Part shown: positions 42,221 to 52,592 of the stretch, piece by piece
Layout of the letters: each line of letters begins with the position of its first letter
How positions within the stretch are numbered: position 1 is the stretch's first letter
Source: Streptosporangium sp. NBC_01495
Lineage (GTDB): Bacteria; Actinomycetota; Actinomycetes; Streptosporangiales; Streptosporangiaceae
DNA: 64,000 nt
Direction: 5' to 3'
Assembly (NCBI RefSeq): GCF_036250735.1
Contig: NZ_CP109430.1
Span: forward strand, 6,758,001 to 6,822,000
Notes under the pieces: generated by a model
Told to the model about the DNA's origin: nothing
The model's input: only the letters and a program-made list of their open reading frames with translations
The model's database searches: none
Translations under genes and position numbers: made by a program

Positions 42221-43078
42221 TTAGCGGCGGTCGTTGTGAGGACCGTCAACGCCCTGGAAGGCGCCAGAATGCTGCGAGGGATCGCCGCCGAACGGGTTGG
42301 GCGCGCTCTGGAGGGTCGGCTGACCGCCCTGAGGCACCGCGTGGGACATGGCCGGGGGCCCGCTCACGATCGGGAATCCGCCGCTGCCCTCGGCAGCCAC
42401 GTTCAGCTCGGCGAGCTGATTCTCCAGGTACAGCTTCAGGCGGCTGCGGTACTCGCGCTCGAAGCTGCGGAGCTCCTCGACCTTGCGCTCCAGCTCGTCG
42501 CGGGTCTGCACCAGGGAGCCCATGGCCTGACGGTGCCGCTCCTGCGCGTCGCGCTCCAGCGTCTCCGCTCGCGCGCGCGCGTCACCGATGACCTGCTCGG
42601 CCTGGCGACGTGCCTTGCCGAGAATGTCGTCGGCCTCGCGGCGCGCCCGGGTCACCGTCTCGTCCGCCTCACGGCGGGCGTCGGCGATGGCCTGGTCGGC
42701 GGTCTGCTGGGCGAGGGCGAGGACGCGGGCCGCGGTGTCCATGTTGTCCTCGGCCGGAGGCATTCCCATTCCGACGGGAACGGGCTGCTGATGCTGCACC
42801 GGCTCGGGAGCACGCATGGGCTCCGGCTGCTGCATCATCATCTCGGGCTTGGGCTCGGCGATGGGGGCGGGCGCCATGGCCATGCCCATACCGCCGGGGA
42901 CCTTGCCCCGCAGGCACTCCGCCAGCTTGGCGCGGAGCTCCTCGTTCTCCTGAATGAGACGGTCCAACTCGGACTCGACCTCATCGAGGAAGGCGTCTAC
43001 CTCTTCCTCGTCGTAACCCGGCCTGAGTCGGGTCGTACTAAATTGCTTGTTCCGCACATCGGCGGGTGTCAGCGGCAT
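42221..43078 (-). CDS. divIVA: DivIVA / Wag31 polar growth protein
   Basis: 285 residues. The N-terminal lipid-binding DivIVA domain is complete (MPLTPADVRNKQFSTTRLRP, then YDEEEVDAFLDEVE). After a Met/Pro/Gln-rich linker at about 63-110, a long coiled coil follows (AIADARREADETVTRARREA region to about 230), then a Gly/Pro tail. In actinobacteria it marks hyphal tips and recruits the wall synthesis machine, and it is often phosphorylated by Ser/Thr kinases of the type found elsewhere in this window. An AAGGAG-like site precedes the ATG. Confidence 0.95.
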   Translation of the reverse strand: MPLTPADVRNKQFSTTRLRPGYDEEEVDAFLDEVESELDRLIQENEELRAKLAECLRGKVPGGMGMAMAPAPIAEPKPEMMMQQPEPMRAPEPVQHQQPVPVGMGMPPAEDNMDTAARVLALAQQTADQAIADARREADETVTRARREADDILGKARRQAEQVIGDARARAETLERDAQERHRQAMGSLVQTRDELERKVEELRSFEREYRSRLKLYLENQLAELNVAAEGSGGFPIVSGPPAMSHAVPQGGQPTLQSAPNPFGGDPSQHSGAFQGVDGPHNDRR

Positions 43079-43127
43079 TTCGGTCTCCTTGGCGCGCTTG
43101 GAGTCTGTCCGGGGGGACGGTACCCGA

Positions 43128-43415
43128 TCAACGAAGCGCGGACACGAGTTGGATCAAGACCAAGACCACAATGAACAGCACTGTGAAGCTTAGGTCAAAG
43201 GCCACCGTACCCAACCGGAGTGGTGGAATGAAACGGCGGAGGAACTTGAGAGGTGGGTCGGTCACCGTGTATACGGCTTCCGCCAGCACCAGGACGATGC
43301 CGGTGGGGCGCCACTGACGTGCGAACGCCTGCACCGTCTCGAAGATCATTCTGCCGATCAGCAGGACGAGGTAGATGGACAGGACGAAGACCAAGATCCC
43401 GCTAACGATCCCCAC
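43128..43415 (-). CDS. YggT-family membrane protein
   Basis: 95 residues with two hydrophobic segments flanking PPLKFLRRFIPPLRLG, the signature region of YggT proteins. The family lies beside sepF and divIVA in Gram-positive division clusters; its biochemical role is not known. The GTG at 43415 starts directly before the first helix as in typical members; a GTG 22 codons upstream is possible. Confidence 0.85.
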   Translation of the reverse strand: MGIVSGILVFVLSIYLVLLIGRMIFETVQAFARQWRPTGIVLVLAEAVYTVTDPPLKFLRRFIPPLRLGTVAFDLSFTVLFIVVLVLIQLVSALR

Positions 43416-43497
43416 GGTCCGTGCCCGCCTCCACTCCGCTCTGCCGTCCTCTGTCCCGTCGGGACCTGTCGGGCCGGTCACTGTTCATGGTGGAACT

Positions 43498-44001
43498 CTA
43501 GCTCTGGTTGAAGAATCCGCGTTCCGCGATTCGGGCCTTGTCCTCGGCGGTCACCTCGACATTGGCTGGGGACAACAGGAACACCTTGTTGGTAACACGT
43601 TCGATGCTGCCGTGTAGGCCAAAGACCAGACCTGCCGCGAAATCAACGAGTCGCTTGGCGTCGCTGTCAACCATCTCGGTCAGGTTCATGATGACCGGGG
43701 TACCGTCGCGGAAGTGCTCGCCGATGGTCCGCGCCTCGTTGTACGTACGAGGGTGAAGGGTGGTGATGCGCGCCAGATCGGTCGTGCGGCGCTCCAGAAG
43801 GGCCGTCGCGGGCCTCGGAGCGGGGACGCCGGGGTCGGTGTCATCCTGGAGGTCGTGGACCGTGCCAGGACGTTCGTCGCCCTCGCGGCGCGCGTCGTCG
43901 AATTCCTCGTACTCGTCGTCGGGGTAGCTGTCGTATCTCTCATAGCGGTCGTCCTCAACAAGACCGAGGTAGACCGCCATCTTGCGCATCGCGCCGGCCA
44001 T
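43498..44001 (-). CDS. sepF: Cell division protein SepF
   Basis: 167 residues. The N-terminal amphipathic membrane anchor (MRKMAVYLGL) is followed by an acidic linker and the SepF core (ALLERRTTDLARITTLHPRTYNEA, DGTPVIMNLTEM, RLVDFAAGLVFGLHGSIERV, VFLLSP). SepF tethers FtsZ to the membrane and is the only known such anchor in actinobacteria. Start at 44001; an ATG four codons in is equally possible. Confidence 0.95.
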   Translation of the reverse strand: MAGAMRKMAVYLGLVEDDRYERYDSYPDDEYEEFDDARREGDERPGTVHDLQDDTDPGVPAPRPATALLERRTTDLARITTLHPRTYNEARTIGEHFRDGTPVIMNLTEMVDSDAKRLVDFAAGLVFGLHGSIERVTNKVFLLSPANVEVTAEDKARIAERGFFNQS

Positions 44002-44121
44002 CGCTACTTCTTCCTCCGTCTTGCTTCAGATGTGCCCCAGGGGCCAGCCCGACCGCCCTGAGCTCACCACCGTTCGACCGCTGCTCGGATACGCGGACGC
44101 CAAGGCCCACTTGAAGGGACA

Positions 44122-44826
44122 TTACCTGACGAAGGGCTTCCTGCGACCGAGCAACGCCGTACCAACACGCAGGTGTGTCGCGCCGTTGGCGATAGCCTGG
44201 GATATGTCCCCACTCATTCCCGCCGAGATGACATCGGCGCCCGGGTGGGCCCGCTGGACGGACCGCGCGATCTCCCTCAGCCTCGCGAACGCCCCGCCCG
44301 GTTCCTCCCCCAGTGGCGCGACCGCCATCACCCCGCCCAGCTCAAGCCCCTCGGCTCCGGCGACGGCGTCGGCCAGGGCCTCCACCTCCTCCGGTCGCGC
44401 GCCGCCCCGCGCGAGATCGCCGTCGAGCGCGACCTGCACCAGGCAGGTGACCGGGCGTCCCACTCCGAGCGCCTCCCGGCTGAGCGCGGTGACCAGGCGC
44501 GTGCGGTCGACCGAGTGGACGACGTCCGCGTACCCGACCACCGAGCGGACCTTGTTGGTCTGCAACTGGCCGACGAAGTGCCAGCGGAGGCCGAGACCGG
44601 CGCACTCTCGCGCCTTGACCGAGGCCTCCTGGTCGCGGTTCTCACCGACGTCGGTGATCCCGAGTTCGGCCAGGAGCCGTACGTCGGAGGCGGGGTAGGT
44701 CTTGCTCACCGCGATGAGCGTCAGCTCCTCGCGGTGACGGCCGGCGGCCCGGCAGGCCTGGGCGATCTCCGCCTCGACCCGGGCCAGCCCGGCCGCGATC
44801 TCATCACGTCGTGTTGTTTCCGTCAC
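44122..44826 (-). CDS. YggS-family pyridoxal phosphate homeostasis protein
   Basis: 234 residues. It is an alanine-racemase-like barrel with the PLP-binding Lys in LIAVSKTYP, followed by GENRDQE and HFVGQLQTNK. LSAGMS-like and LRVGTALLG segments mark the phosphate site near the C-terminus. The family buffers free PLP and has no enzymatic activity of its own. It is normally separated from ftsZ by a pgeF (YfiH/YlmD) gene; here only 90 bp lie between. Confidence 0.92.
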   Translation of the reverse strand: MTETTRRDEIAAGLARVEAEIAQACRAAGRHREELTLIAVSKTYPASDVRLLAELGITDVGENRDQEASVKARECAGLGLRWHFVGQLQTNKVRSVVGYADVVHSVDRTRLVTALSREALGVGRPVTCLVQVALDGDLARGGARPEEVEALADAVAGAEGLELGGVMAVAPLGEEPGGAFARLREIARSVQRAHPGADVISAGMSGDISQAIANGATHLRVGTALLGRRKPFVR

Positions 44827-44916
44827 ATCTCCGCCGCTCGGACACTGGCAAACCGGCGGAGCCCATTCTTCCCGGCACGGCCGGGCGGTCCGTCGCCGCC
44901 CCCACCGTGAGAGATG

Positions 44917-46299
44917 TCACTTCAGGAAATCGGGGACGTCCAGCTCCTCTTCCTGCTCCTCGAAGATCACCGGCCGGCGCCGGGCGGGATCGGCGGCCCT
45001 GGCGGAGATCGGTGTCGGCTGCGAGGGCTCGGGAGCCGGCCGCGGGATCGACAACGGCGGGGAGTGCGGCTCCTCCACGCGGTGCGGCTCGGCCTGCTCC
45101 GCAGAGGACTGCGGCTGATGGACCGGGTAGATCTGCTGCGGCTGGGGTGCGGGCTCCGCCTGCGCCGGCTGCGGGGTGGCGACCGGCCGCATCGGCGGGG
45201 GCGGCGCGTGCTCCACCCTGGGCTCGGGGCGGGGCTCGGCCTTGACCGTGGGCGCCAGCGGGCGGACCTGCTGCGGCGCCGCCGAGGGCGGGGCCGGGCG
45301 CGAGACGGACTGCGGGCGGGCGGCCGGCTGCGGGAGCGGCTTGGGCTCGGGAGCGGGCTCGTCGAACCCGGCCGCGATCACCGTGACACGCACCTCGTCG
45401 CCGAGGGCGTCGTCGATGACCGTACCGAAGATGATGTTGGCGTCCGGCGCGGCGGCGGTGGAGACGAGCTGGGCCGCCTCGTTGATCTCGAACAGGCCGA
45501 GGTCGGAGCCACCGGCGATCGACAGCAGCACGCCGTGCGCGCCGTCGATGCTGGCCTCCAGCAGCGGGCTGGAGACGGCCATCTCGGCCGCCGCGACCGA
45601 GCGGTCGTCGCCGCGGGCGTGACCGATGCCCATCAGGGCGGAGCCCGCCCCGGACATGACCGACTTCACGTCGGCGAAGTCGAGGTTGATCAGGCCGGGT
45701 GTGGTTATCAGGTCGGTGATGCCCTGGACACCGGAGAGCAGCACCTGGTCGGCCGCCTTGAAGGCGTCCAGCACGCTCACCTGCCGGTCGGAGATCGACA
45801 GCAGCCGGTCGTTCGGGATCACGATGAGGGTGTCGACCTCCTCGCGGAGGGTCTCGATGCCGGCGTCGGCCTGCATCGCCCTGCGCCGTCCCTCGAAGCT
45901 GAAGGGCCGGGTCACGACACCGATGGTCAGCGCGCCCAGCGTACGGGCGATGTTGGCCACCACCGGGGCGCCGCCGGTGCCCGTGCCACCGCCCTCACCC
46001 GCCGTGACGAAAACCATGTCGGCCCCCTTGAGGACCTCTTCGATCTCCTCACGGTGATCCTCGGCCGCCTTGCGCCCGACTTCGGGGTTGGCTCCCGCGC
46101 CAAGGCCACGGGTGAGTTCGCGCCCGACGTCGAGCTTGACGTCGGCGTCACTCATCAGCAGCGCCTGGGCGTCGGTATTGATGGCGATGAACTCGACGCC
46201 CTTGAGTCCCTCCTCGATCATCCGGTTGACGGCGTTGACTCCGCCTCCGCCGATTCCTACAACCTTGATGACCGCGAGGTAGTTCTGCGGTGCTGCCAC
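44917..46299 (-). CDS. ftsZ: Cell division GTPase FtsZ
   Basis: 460 residues. The tubulin-like GTP-binding signature GGGTGTG is at 103-109 and the catalytic T7 loop NLDFADVKSVM follows in the second domain. After residue ~320 a Pro/Gln/Ala-rich linker leads to the conserved C-terminal peptide DVPDFLK that binds SepF and partners. FtsZ forms the ring that directs septation, including sporulation septa. The GTG at 46299 gives the usual AAPQNYLAVIKVVGIGGGG start; an upstream extension to 46344 is unlikely. Confidence 0.96.
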   Translation of the reverse strand: MAAPQNYLAVIKVVGIGGGGVNAVNRMIEEGLKGVEFIAINTDAQALLMSDADVKLDVGRELTRGLGAGANPEVGRKAAEDHREEIEEVLKGADMVFVTAGEGGGTGTGGAPVVANIARTLGALTIGVVTRPFSFEGRRRAMQADAGIETLREEVDTLIVIPNDRLLSISDRQVSVLDAFKAADQVLLSGVQGITDLITTPGLINLDFADVKSVMSGAGSALMGIGHARGDDRSVAAAEMAVSSPLLEASIDGAHGVLLSIAGGSDLGLFEINEAAQLVSTAAAPDANIIFGTVIDDALGDEVRVTVIAAGFDEPAPEPKPLPQPAARPQSVSRPAPPSAAPQQVRPLAPTVKAEPRPEPRVEHAPPPPMRPVATPQPAQAEPAPQPQQIYPVHQPQSSAEQAEPHRVEEPHSPPLSIPRPAPEPSQPTPISARAADPARRRPVIFEEQEEELDVPDFLK

Positions 46300-46376
46300 G
46301 ACGAGGGGCCTTTCCGCTCGTTGACTTGCAATTTCATGCGGCACGGGGCCCGTGCCGTCGTTTCCAAAACCCTCAC

Positions 46377-46405
46377 CCTCAAGTTGAGATTTAGCTTTAT
46401 GTCAA
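46377..46405 (-). promoter_or_regulatory. Candidate ftsZ promoter
   Basis: In the 225-bp ftsQ-ftsZ spacer the minus strand holds TTGACA (46400-46405), a perfect -35, followed after 17 bases by TTGAGG (46377-46382), a poor -10. Actinomycete ftsZ genes have developmental promoters in this spacer. The match is partial, so only the location is suggested. Confidence 0.35.
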
Positions 46406-46524
46406 CCTGAGGAGTGATACGGACAGTAGGAGTTACGCTCCTGGCGGGTCAACTAACCGCGCCGCAAGCGCGTCCAGCGTGTCGCGGGCCGTCCTTTTCC
46501 GGGAACGCCCGCCATCCGATGAGA

Positions 46525-47193
46525 TCACTTAACCGTCACGACGTCAGGCGAACTGACGTCATAGGTGTCGGCCGGACGCTTGAGCAGCGTAACAAGGATC
46601 CGCGCCTTGTCGGCGGGCCGGTCACCGCCGCCCCACACGATCGCGCGGCCGTCCTTGAGGCGCAGCGAGACCGTCTCCGCCGACGGCGCGAGCACCTCCG
46701 CGACCCGGCGGGCGAGATTCTCCGGCAGCGCGGTGATGACGGTGAGCGCCGCCGCGGTCGCCGGATCCGCCGGACCTGGCCGGGACACCCGCAGCACGGG
46801 CAGCGCCGGGGGCGCGACGTCCCTGAGCTCGGTGACCATCCCGTGGCGGTCCATCAGCGCGGACCTGTCACCGACCGGCACCACCGCCACCGGCTCGCGC
46901 TCCACGACCTCGACGCGCAGGGTGCCCGGCCAGGCGCGGCTCACCGTCACCGACTCGACCTGCGGGATTTTGCCGATCCTGCCCTCGACCTCGGCCACGT
47001 CGACGGTGGCGAGGGGCTTGTCCGCGGCCACCTCCGCCGCCCGCCGGATCTGCTCGGCGGACAGGCCCGCGTTGCCCACCACCTGGATGTCCCGCACCCC
47101 GAGCACCGGGGAGAAGAACACCAGCCACGCGGCGATGCCCACCACCCCCACGGTGAGCAGGGCCAGGAAGGCCGACCGCCACACCCCGTTCAT
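46525..47193 (-). CDS. ftsQ: Cell division protein FtsQ
   Basis: 222 residues. One N-terminal membrane helix (about 6-28) leads to a POTRA domain (VLGVRDIQVVGNAGLSAEQI) and the FtsQ beta domain (ESVTVSRAWPGTLRVEVVERE PVAVV region, later a Leu/Arg-rich end). It bridges cytoplasmic and outer parts of the divisome. GGAGGGGGA precedes the ATG at 47193; an in-frame GTG two codons upstream lies inside that site. Confidence 0.9.
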   Translation of the reverse strand: MNGVWRSAFLALLTVGVVGIAAWLVFFSPVLGVRDIQVVGNAGLSAEQIRRAAEVAADKPLATVDVAEVEGRIGKIPQVESVTVSRAWPGTLRVEVVEREPVAVVPVGDRSALMDRHGMVTELRDVAPPALPVLRVSRPGPADPATAAALTVITALPENLARRVAEVLAPSAETVSLRLKDGRAIVWGGGDRPADKARILVTLLKRPADTYDVSSPDVVTVK

Positions 47194-47233
47194 CGCCACT
47201 CCCCCTCCGGCGACCCGCGCCCGCTGGCGTGGG

Positions 47234-48640
<1,407 letters not shown>

Positions 48641-48750
48641 CGGCCGCTCACCCCTCCTCGTTCGCCGCGCGTGCGCGTTCGCGCCGCGTCCGGCCGTCGT
48701 CCGTCTTCCGCGGCCTCGCGCTCACCGTCCCGGATCCCCTTCGCGCCCAT

Positions 48751-49839
48751 TCAGCCCCTCCCCTGCGCCGCGATCCGCAGCACCCTGCGCGCCAGCGTCA
48801 CGTCGGCGTCCTTCCTGCCCATCCGGGAGGCCGCCTCGGACATGGTCACCACGCGCTCGGGGTCGGACAGGATGGGCAGCACGCTCTGGATGATCCACTC
48901 CGCCGACAGCTCCGCGTCGTCGATCATCAGACCGCCGCCGCCCTGCACGATCGGGGTGGCGTTGAGCCGCTGCTCGCCGTTGCCGTGCGGCAGCGGGATG
49001 TACGCGGCCGGCAGGCCCACGGCCGTCAGCTCGGCGCAGGTCATCGCGCCGCTGCGGCACAGGGCGAAGTCGGCCGCCGCGTATGCCAGGTCCATCCGGT
49101 CGACGTACTGCAGCACGACGTACTGCGGGTCGCCCGGCGGCGGCTCCTCCTCCAGGGTGTTCTTCGGGCCGATGACGTGCAGCACCTGCACCCCGGCCCT
49201 GCGCAGCGCGGGGGCGGCGGCCAGGGCCGCCTGGTTGAGCGAGCGGGCCCCCTGGGAGCCGCCGGTGACCAGCAGCGTGGGCAGGTCGGCCTCCAGGCCG
49301 AACCAGGATCTGGCCTTGTCGCCCATGGACAGCCGGTCCAGGTTGACGATCTCGCGGCGGAGGGGGATCCCGATGTGCTCGGCGCGGTTCAGCGGGGTGT
49401 CCGGGTGGCCGGTGAACACGTGCTCGGTGAGGCGCGCGCCCAGCCGGTTGGCCAGGCCGGGGCGCGGATTGGCCTCGTGAACCACGATCGGCACGTTGCG
49501 CCGCCGCGCCGCCAGGTAGGCGGGGGTCGCCACATAACCGCCGAAGCCGACCAGGACGTCGGCCTGGACGCGGTCCATGACGCCGGCGGCCGCGTTGATG
49601 GCGCCCGCCAGACGGCCGGGCACGCTCAGGAGCTGGGGCGTCAGGGCCCGGGGCAGCGGCACCGCGGGCACCAGCTGCAGCTCGTATCCCCGGGCGGGCA
49701 CCAGCCTGGTCTCCAGGCCGCGTTCCGTACCGAGGCAGGTGATCCCGATGTTCGGGTCGAGTTGGCGCAACGCGTCGGCCAGAGCGAGCGCCGGTTCGAT
49801 ATGACCGGCCGTCCCGCCGCCGGCGAGGACCACCCTCAT
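48751..49839 (-). CDS. murG: UDP-GlcNAc:lipid I GlcNAc transferase
   Basis: 362 residues, a GT28 glycosyltransferase at the inner membrane face that converts lipid I to lipid II. GGGTAGHIEPALALA is the N-terminal glycine loop, VGFGGYVATPAYLAA the second, and TGGSQGARSLNQA plus RSGAMTCAELTAVGLPAAYIPLP the UDP-GlcNAc site. AAAGGACC precedes the ATG at 49839. A much longer open frame in the same register is only GC-rich read-through. Confidence 0.95.
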   Translation of the reverse strand: MRVVLAGGGTAGHIEPALALADALRQLDPNIGITCLGTERGLETRLVPARGYELQLVPAVPLPRALTPQLLSVPGRLAGAINAAAGVMDRVQADVLVGFGGYVATPAYLAARRRNVPIVVHEANPRPGLANRLGARLTEHVFTGHPDTPLNRAEHIGIPLRREIVNLDRLSMGDKARSWFGLEADLPTLLVTGGSQGARSLNQAALAAAPALRRAGVQVLHVIGPKNTLEEEPPPGDPQYVVLQYVDRMDLAYAAADFALCRSGAMTCAELTAVGLPAAYIPLPHGNGEQRLNATPIVQGGGGLMIDDAELSAEWIIQSVLPILSDPERVVTMSEAASRMGRKDADVTLARRVLRIAAQGRG

Positions 49840-49853
49840 GTCGGTCCTTTCGC

Positions 49854-51161
49854 TTATCGTCTTCCGCGGCCCGGCCGTCGTTTTCCGGCCGGACCACCCA
49901 GGCCAAGCCAGCTTAGGCCCCGCGCCACCGGTCCGGGGCCATGGGCCGCGAGAGCCTCGCGGGCGCCGGGCTCGTGCTTGGCGAACGACAGGAGCATGCC
50001 GAGGGCGGCGAGGGTGGGCAGCAGGGCCGATCCGCCGTAGGAGACCAGCGGCAACGGGATGCCGGTGATGGGCAGCACGCCGATGACCGCGCCGATGTTG
50101 ACGATCGCCTGGCCCACGATCCAGGCGACCGCGGCGGCGGAGGCGAGCCTGACGAACGGGTCCTTGACCCGGGTGGCCACCCGCAGCCCCGCGTAGCCCA
50201 GCAGCCCGAACAGGGCCACCACGACGAGCGTGCCCATCAGGCCGAGCTCCTCGCCGAGGATGGAGAAGATGAAGTCGCTCTCGGCGTGCGGGATCCAGCC
50301 CCACTTCTGCCTGCTCGAGCCCAGGCCCAGCCCGAACCAGCCGCCGCTGCCCATCGCGATCTGCCCCTGCACGGCCTGGAAACCCGACCCCTGGGCGTTG
50401 CCCCACGGGTTGAGCCAGCCCGCGATCCGAGCCGAGCGGTAGCCCTCGGTGCTGATCATGACGATGGTCGAGAGCACCGCCACCGAGAAGATCCCGCCGA
50501 ACAGCTTCAGCGGCGCCCCCACCACCCACAGCAGCGCCAGGAAGATCAGCATCAGCATCAGCGTGGTGCCGAGGTCTCGCCCCAGCATGACCATGACGGC
50601 CAGGATCGCGGTGCCCGGCATCAGCGGGATGAACAGGCTGCGCCACTCGATCAGGCCGTTGCGCGCCTTGCGGGCCAGCAGGTCGGCGCCCCAGAGCATC
50701 AGCCCGAGCTTGGCGGGCTCGGACGGCTGCAGGTAAATGGGGCCGAGGTCGATCCAGCGCTGGGCACCGAGATGGGATTCGCCGACGAACAGCACCAGCA
50801 CCAGCCCGAGGATGGACAGCGCCACCAGCGGGAGGCCGGCGAGCCTGAAGAACCGCGGCGGCAGCTGCGCGCAGATCCACATCAGCGGGAGGCCGAGCGC
50901 GGCCGAGATCGACTGCTTGAAGAACCAGTAGAACGGGTTCCCCTGTGTGTCCTTCAGCTCCAGCGCCTCGATGCTGGAGGCCGACAGCACCATCATCAGG
51001 CCGAGGGTGAGCAGCAGCGCGCTGCATCCCAGGATCAGGTAGTACGAGGTCAGCGGCCGGTTGAGCAGCTCGCGGAAGGCGAGCAGGTGCTCGCGGAAGC
51101 CGCTCGGGCGCGCGGGCGCGCCCTTCAGGGCGGGCGCGCCCTCGTGGGTGGTGGCGCTCAC
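49854..51161 (-). CDS. ftsW: Septal peptidoglycan glycosyltransferase FtsW
   Basis: 435 residues of the SEDS family with about ten membrane helices. Marks are GAQRWIDLGPIYLQPSEPAKL (periplasmic-side motif), the large loop with GIPLPLVSYGGSALL near the C-terminus, and WGNAQGSGFQ...GSGGWFGLGLG. It polymerises lipid II at the septum with FtsI. The GTG at 51161 overlaps the murD stop (GTGA). The C-terminal tail is basic. Confidence 0.95.
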   Translation of the reverse strand: MSATTHEGAPALKGAPARPSGFREHLLAFRELLNRPLTSYYLILGCSALLLTLGLMMVLSASSIEALELKDTQGNPFYWFFKQSISAALGLPLMWICAQLPPRFFRLAGLPLVALSILGLVLVLFVGESHLGAQRWIDLGPIYLQPSEPAKLGLMLWGADLLARKARNGLIEWRSLFIPLMPGTAILAVMVMLGRDLGTTLMLMLIFLALLWVVGAPLKLFGGIFSVAVLSTIVMISTEGYRSARIAGWLNPWGNAQGSGFQAVQGQIAMGSGGWFGLGLGSSRQKWGWIPHAESDFIFSILGEELGLMGTLVVVALFGLLGYAGLRVATRVKDPFVRLASAAAVAWIVGQAIVNIGAVIGVLPITGIPLPLVSYGGSALLPTLAALGMLLSFAKHEPGAREALAAHGPGPVARGLSWLGLGGPAGKRRPGRGRR

Positions 51162-52561
51162 GCCGCTCCCCCGTCGTGCCCCTCGGCGAGACGGTGCACG
51201 GCCCGGGCGAACGCCTCCCCTCGGGCGGGATAACCGGCGAACATGTCCAGAGAGGCGCCGGCCGGGGCCAGCAGCACGGTGTCTCCGGGGGCGGCGAGCC
51301 TGGCGGCTTCGGTGACGACGCGGTCCATGACCCCAGTGTCTTGCCCCGCCACCTCCACCACCGGAACATTCCCGGCGTGTCGCGCCAGAGCCTCGCGAAT
51401 TCGCTCGCGGTCGGCGCCCAGGAGCACCGCGCCGCGCAGGCGGGGCGCGGCGCGGCGTACCAGCTCGCCGACGTCGGCGCCCTTGAGCTGTCCTCCGGCG
51501 ACCCAGACGATCGACGGGTAGGCGGCCAGCGAGGCGGCGGCGGCGTGCGGGTTGGTGGCCTTGGAGTCGTCCACGTAGTCGACCTCGGCGACCCTGGCCA
51601 CGTGCGCGATCCGGTGCGGGTCGGGCACGAAGGCCAGCAGCCCCTCTCGGACGGCGGCGGCGGGCACCCCGTAGGCCCTGGCCAGGGCCGCGGCGGCGAG
51701 CGCGTTGGCCACGTTGTGCGGCGCGAACGGGCGGACGTCGGCGAGCGAGGCGAGCTCCTCGGCGTTGTTCGCGGGATCGGCCACGAACGCCCGGTCCACC
51801 AGCAGGTCCTCGACCACGCCGAGCTGGCCGGGCCGGGGCGTCCCGAGGGTGAAGCCCACGCTCCGCACCGCGCCACCGCGCCCGGCCGCGCTCTGGTACG
51901 GCGCGGCGAGGCGGGTCGCCCACTCGTCGTCGGCGTTGTGCACGACCGTCCCGGCCTTGGCGAAGATCTCCCCCTTGACGCGGGCGTACTCCTCCATGGA
52001 GCCGTGCCAGTCGAGGTGGTCGGGCGCCACGTTGAGCACCGCGGCCGCGTACGGGGCGACGCTGGGCGAGCGGTGCAGCTGGAAGCTGGACAGCTCCACC
52101 GCGAGCACGTCGCAGGGTCCGGTGACGGCCTCCACCACCGGGGTGCCGACGTTGCCGACGGCGAGCGCCCGGTGGCCGGCGGCCAGCAGCATCGAGGTGA
52201 GCATACGCACCGCGGTGGTCTTGCCGTTGGTGCCGGTCAGCGCCAGCCAGGGGGCGGCGCCCTCGGGGCGGAGCCGCCAGGCCAGCTCGACCTCGCCGAT
52301 CACCTCGATCCCGGCCGCCGCCGCGGCGGCGAGCAGCGGGTGGTGCGGCGGCCAGCCGGTGGTGACGATCAGGGAGGTGCCCGCGGGAGGCTCGGCGGGC
52401 TCGCCGAAGCGGACCTCGACGCCGAGCGCGGCCAGCTCCCCGGCGATCGCCCTGGCCCGCTCGCCGTCCCTGCCCTCCAGGACGACCACCTTCTCACCGC
52501 GCCCCGCCATCGTGCGGGCGACGGCCGTGCCCGAGACCCCCAGCCCCGCGACGCAGATCAC
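51158..52561 (-). CDS. murD: UDP-N-acetylmuramoyl-L-alanine--D-glutamate ligase
   Basis: 467 residues. A short Rossmann start (VAGLGVSGTAVAR), then the ATP loop LTGTNGKTTAVRM, VAPDHLDWHG and, in the third domain, DDSKATNPHAA. It adds D-Glu to UDP-MurNAc-L-Ala. It starts at GTG 52561, only 31 bp after mraY. Confidence 0.96.
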   Translation of the reverse strand: MICVAGLGVSGTAVARTMAGRGEKVVVLEGRDGERARAIAGELAALGVEVRFGEPAEPPAGTSLIVTTGWPPHHPLLAAAAAAGIEVIGEVELAWRLRPEGAAPWLALTGTNGKTTAVRMLTSMLLAAGHRALAVGNVGTPVVEAVTGPCDVLAVELSSFQLHRSPSVAPYAAAVLNVAPDHLDWHGSMEEYARVKGEIFAKAGTVVHNADDEWATRLAAPYQSAAGRGGAVRSVGFTLGTPRPGQLGVVEDLLVDRAFVADPANNAEELASLADVRPFAPHNVANALAAAALARAYGVPAAAVREGLLAFVPDPHRIAHVARVAEVDYVDDSKATNPHAAAASLAAYPSIVWVAGGQLKGADVGELVRRAAPRLRGAVLLGADRERIREALARHAGNVPVVEVAGQDTGVMDRVVTEAARLAAPGDTVLLAPAGASLDMFAGYPARGEAFARAVHRLAEGHDGGAA

Positions 52562-52592
52562 GCGCCCTCCCCGGCCGCGCTCGTCCGTACGG

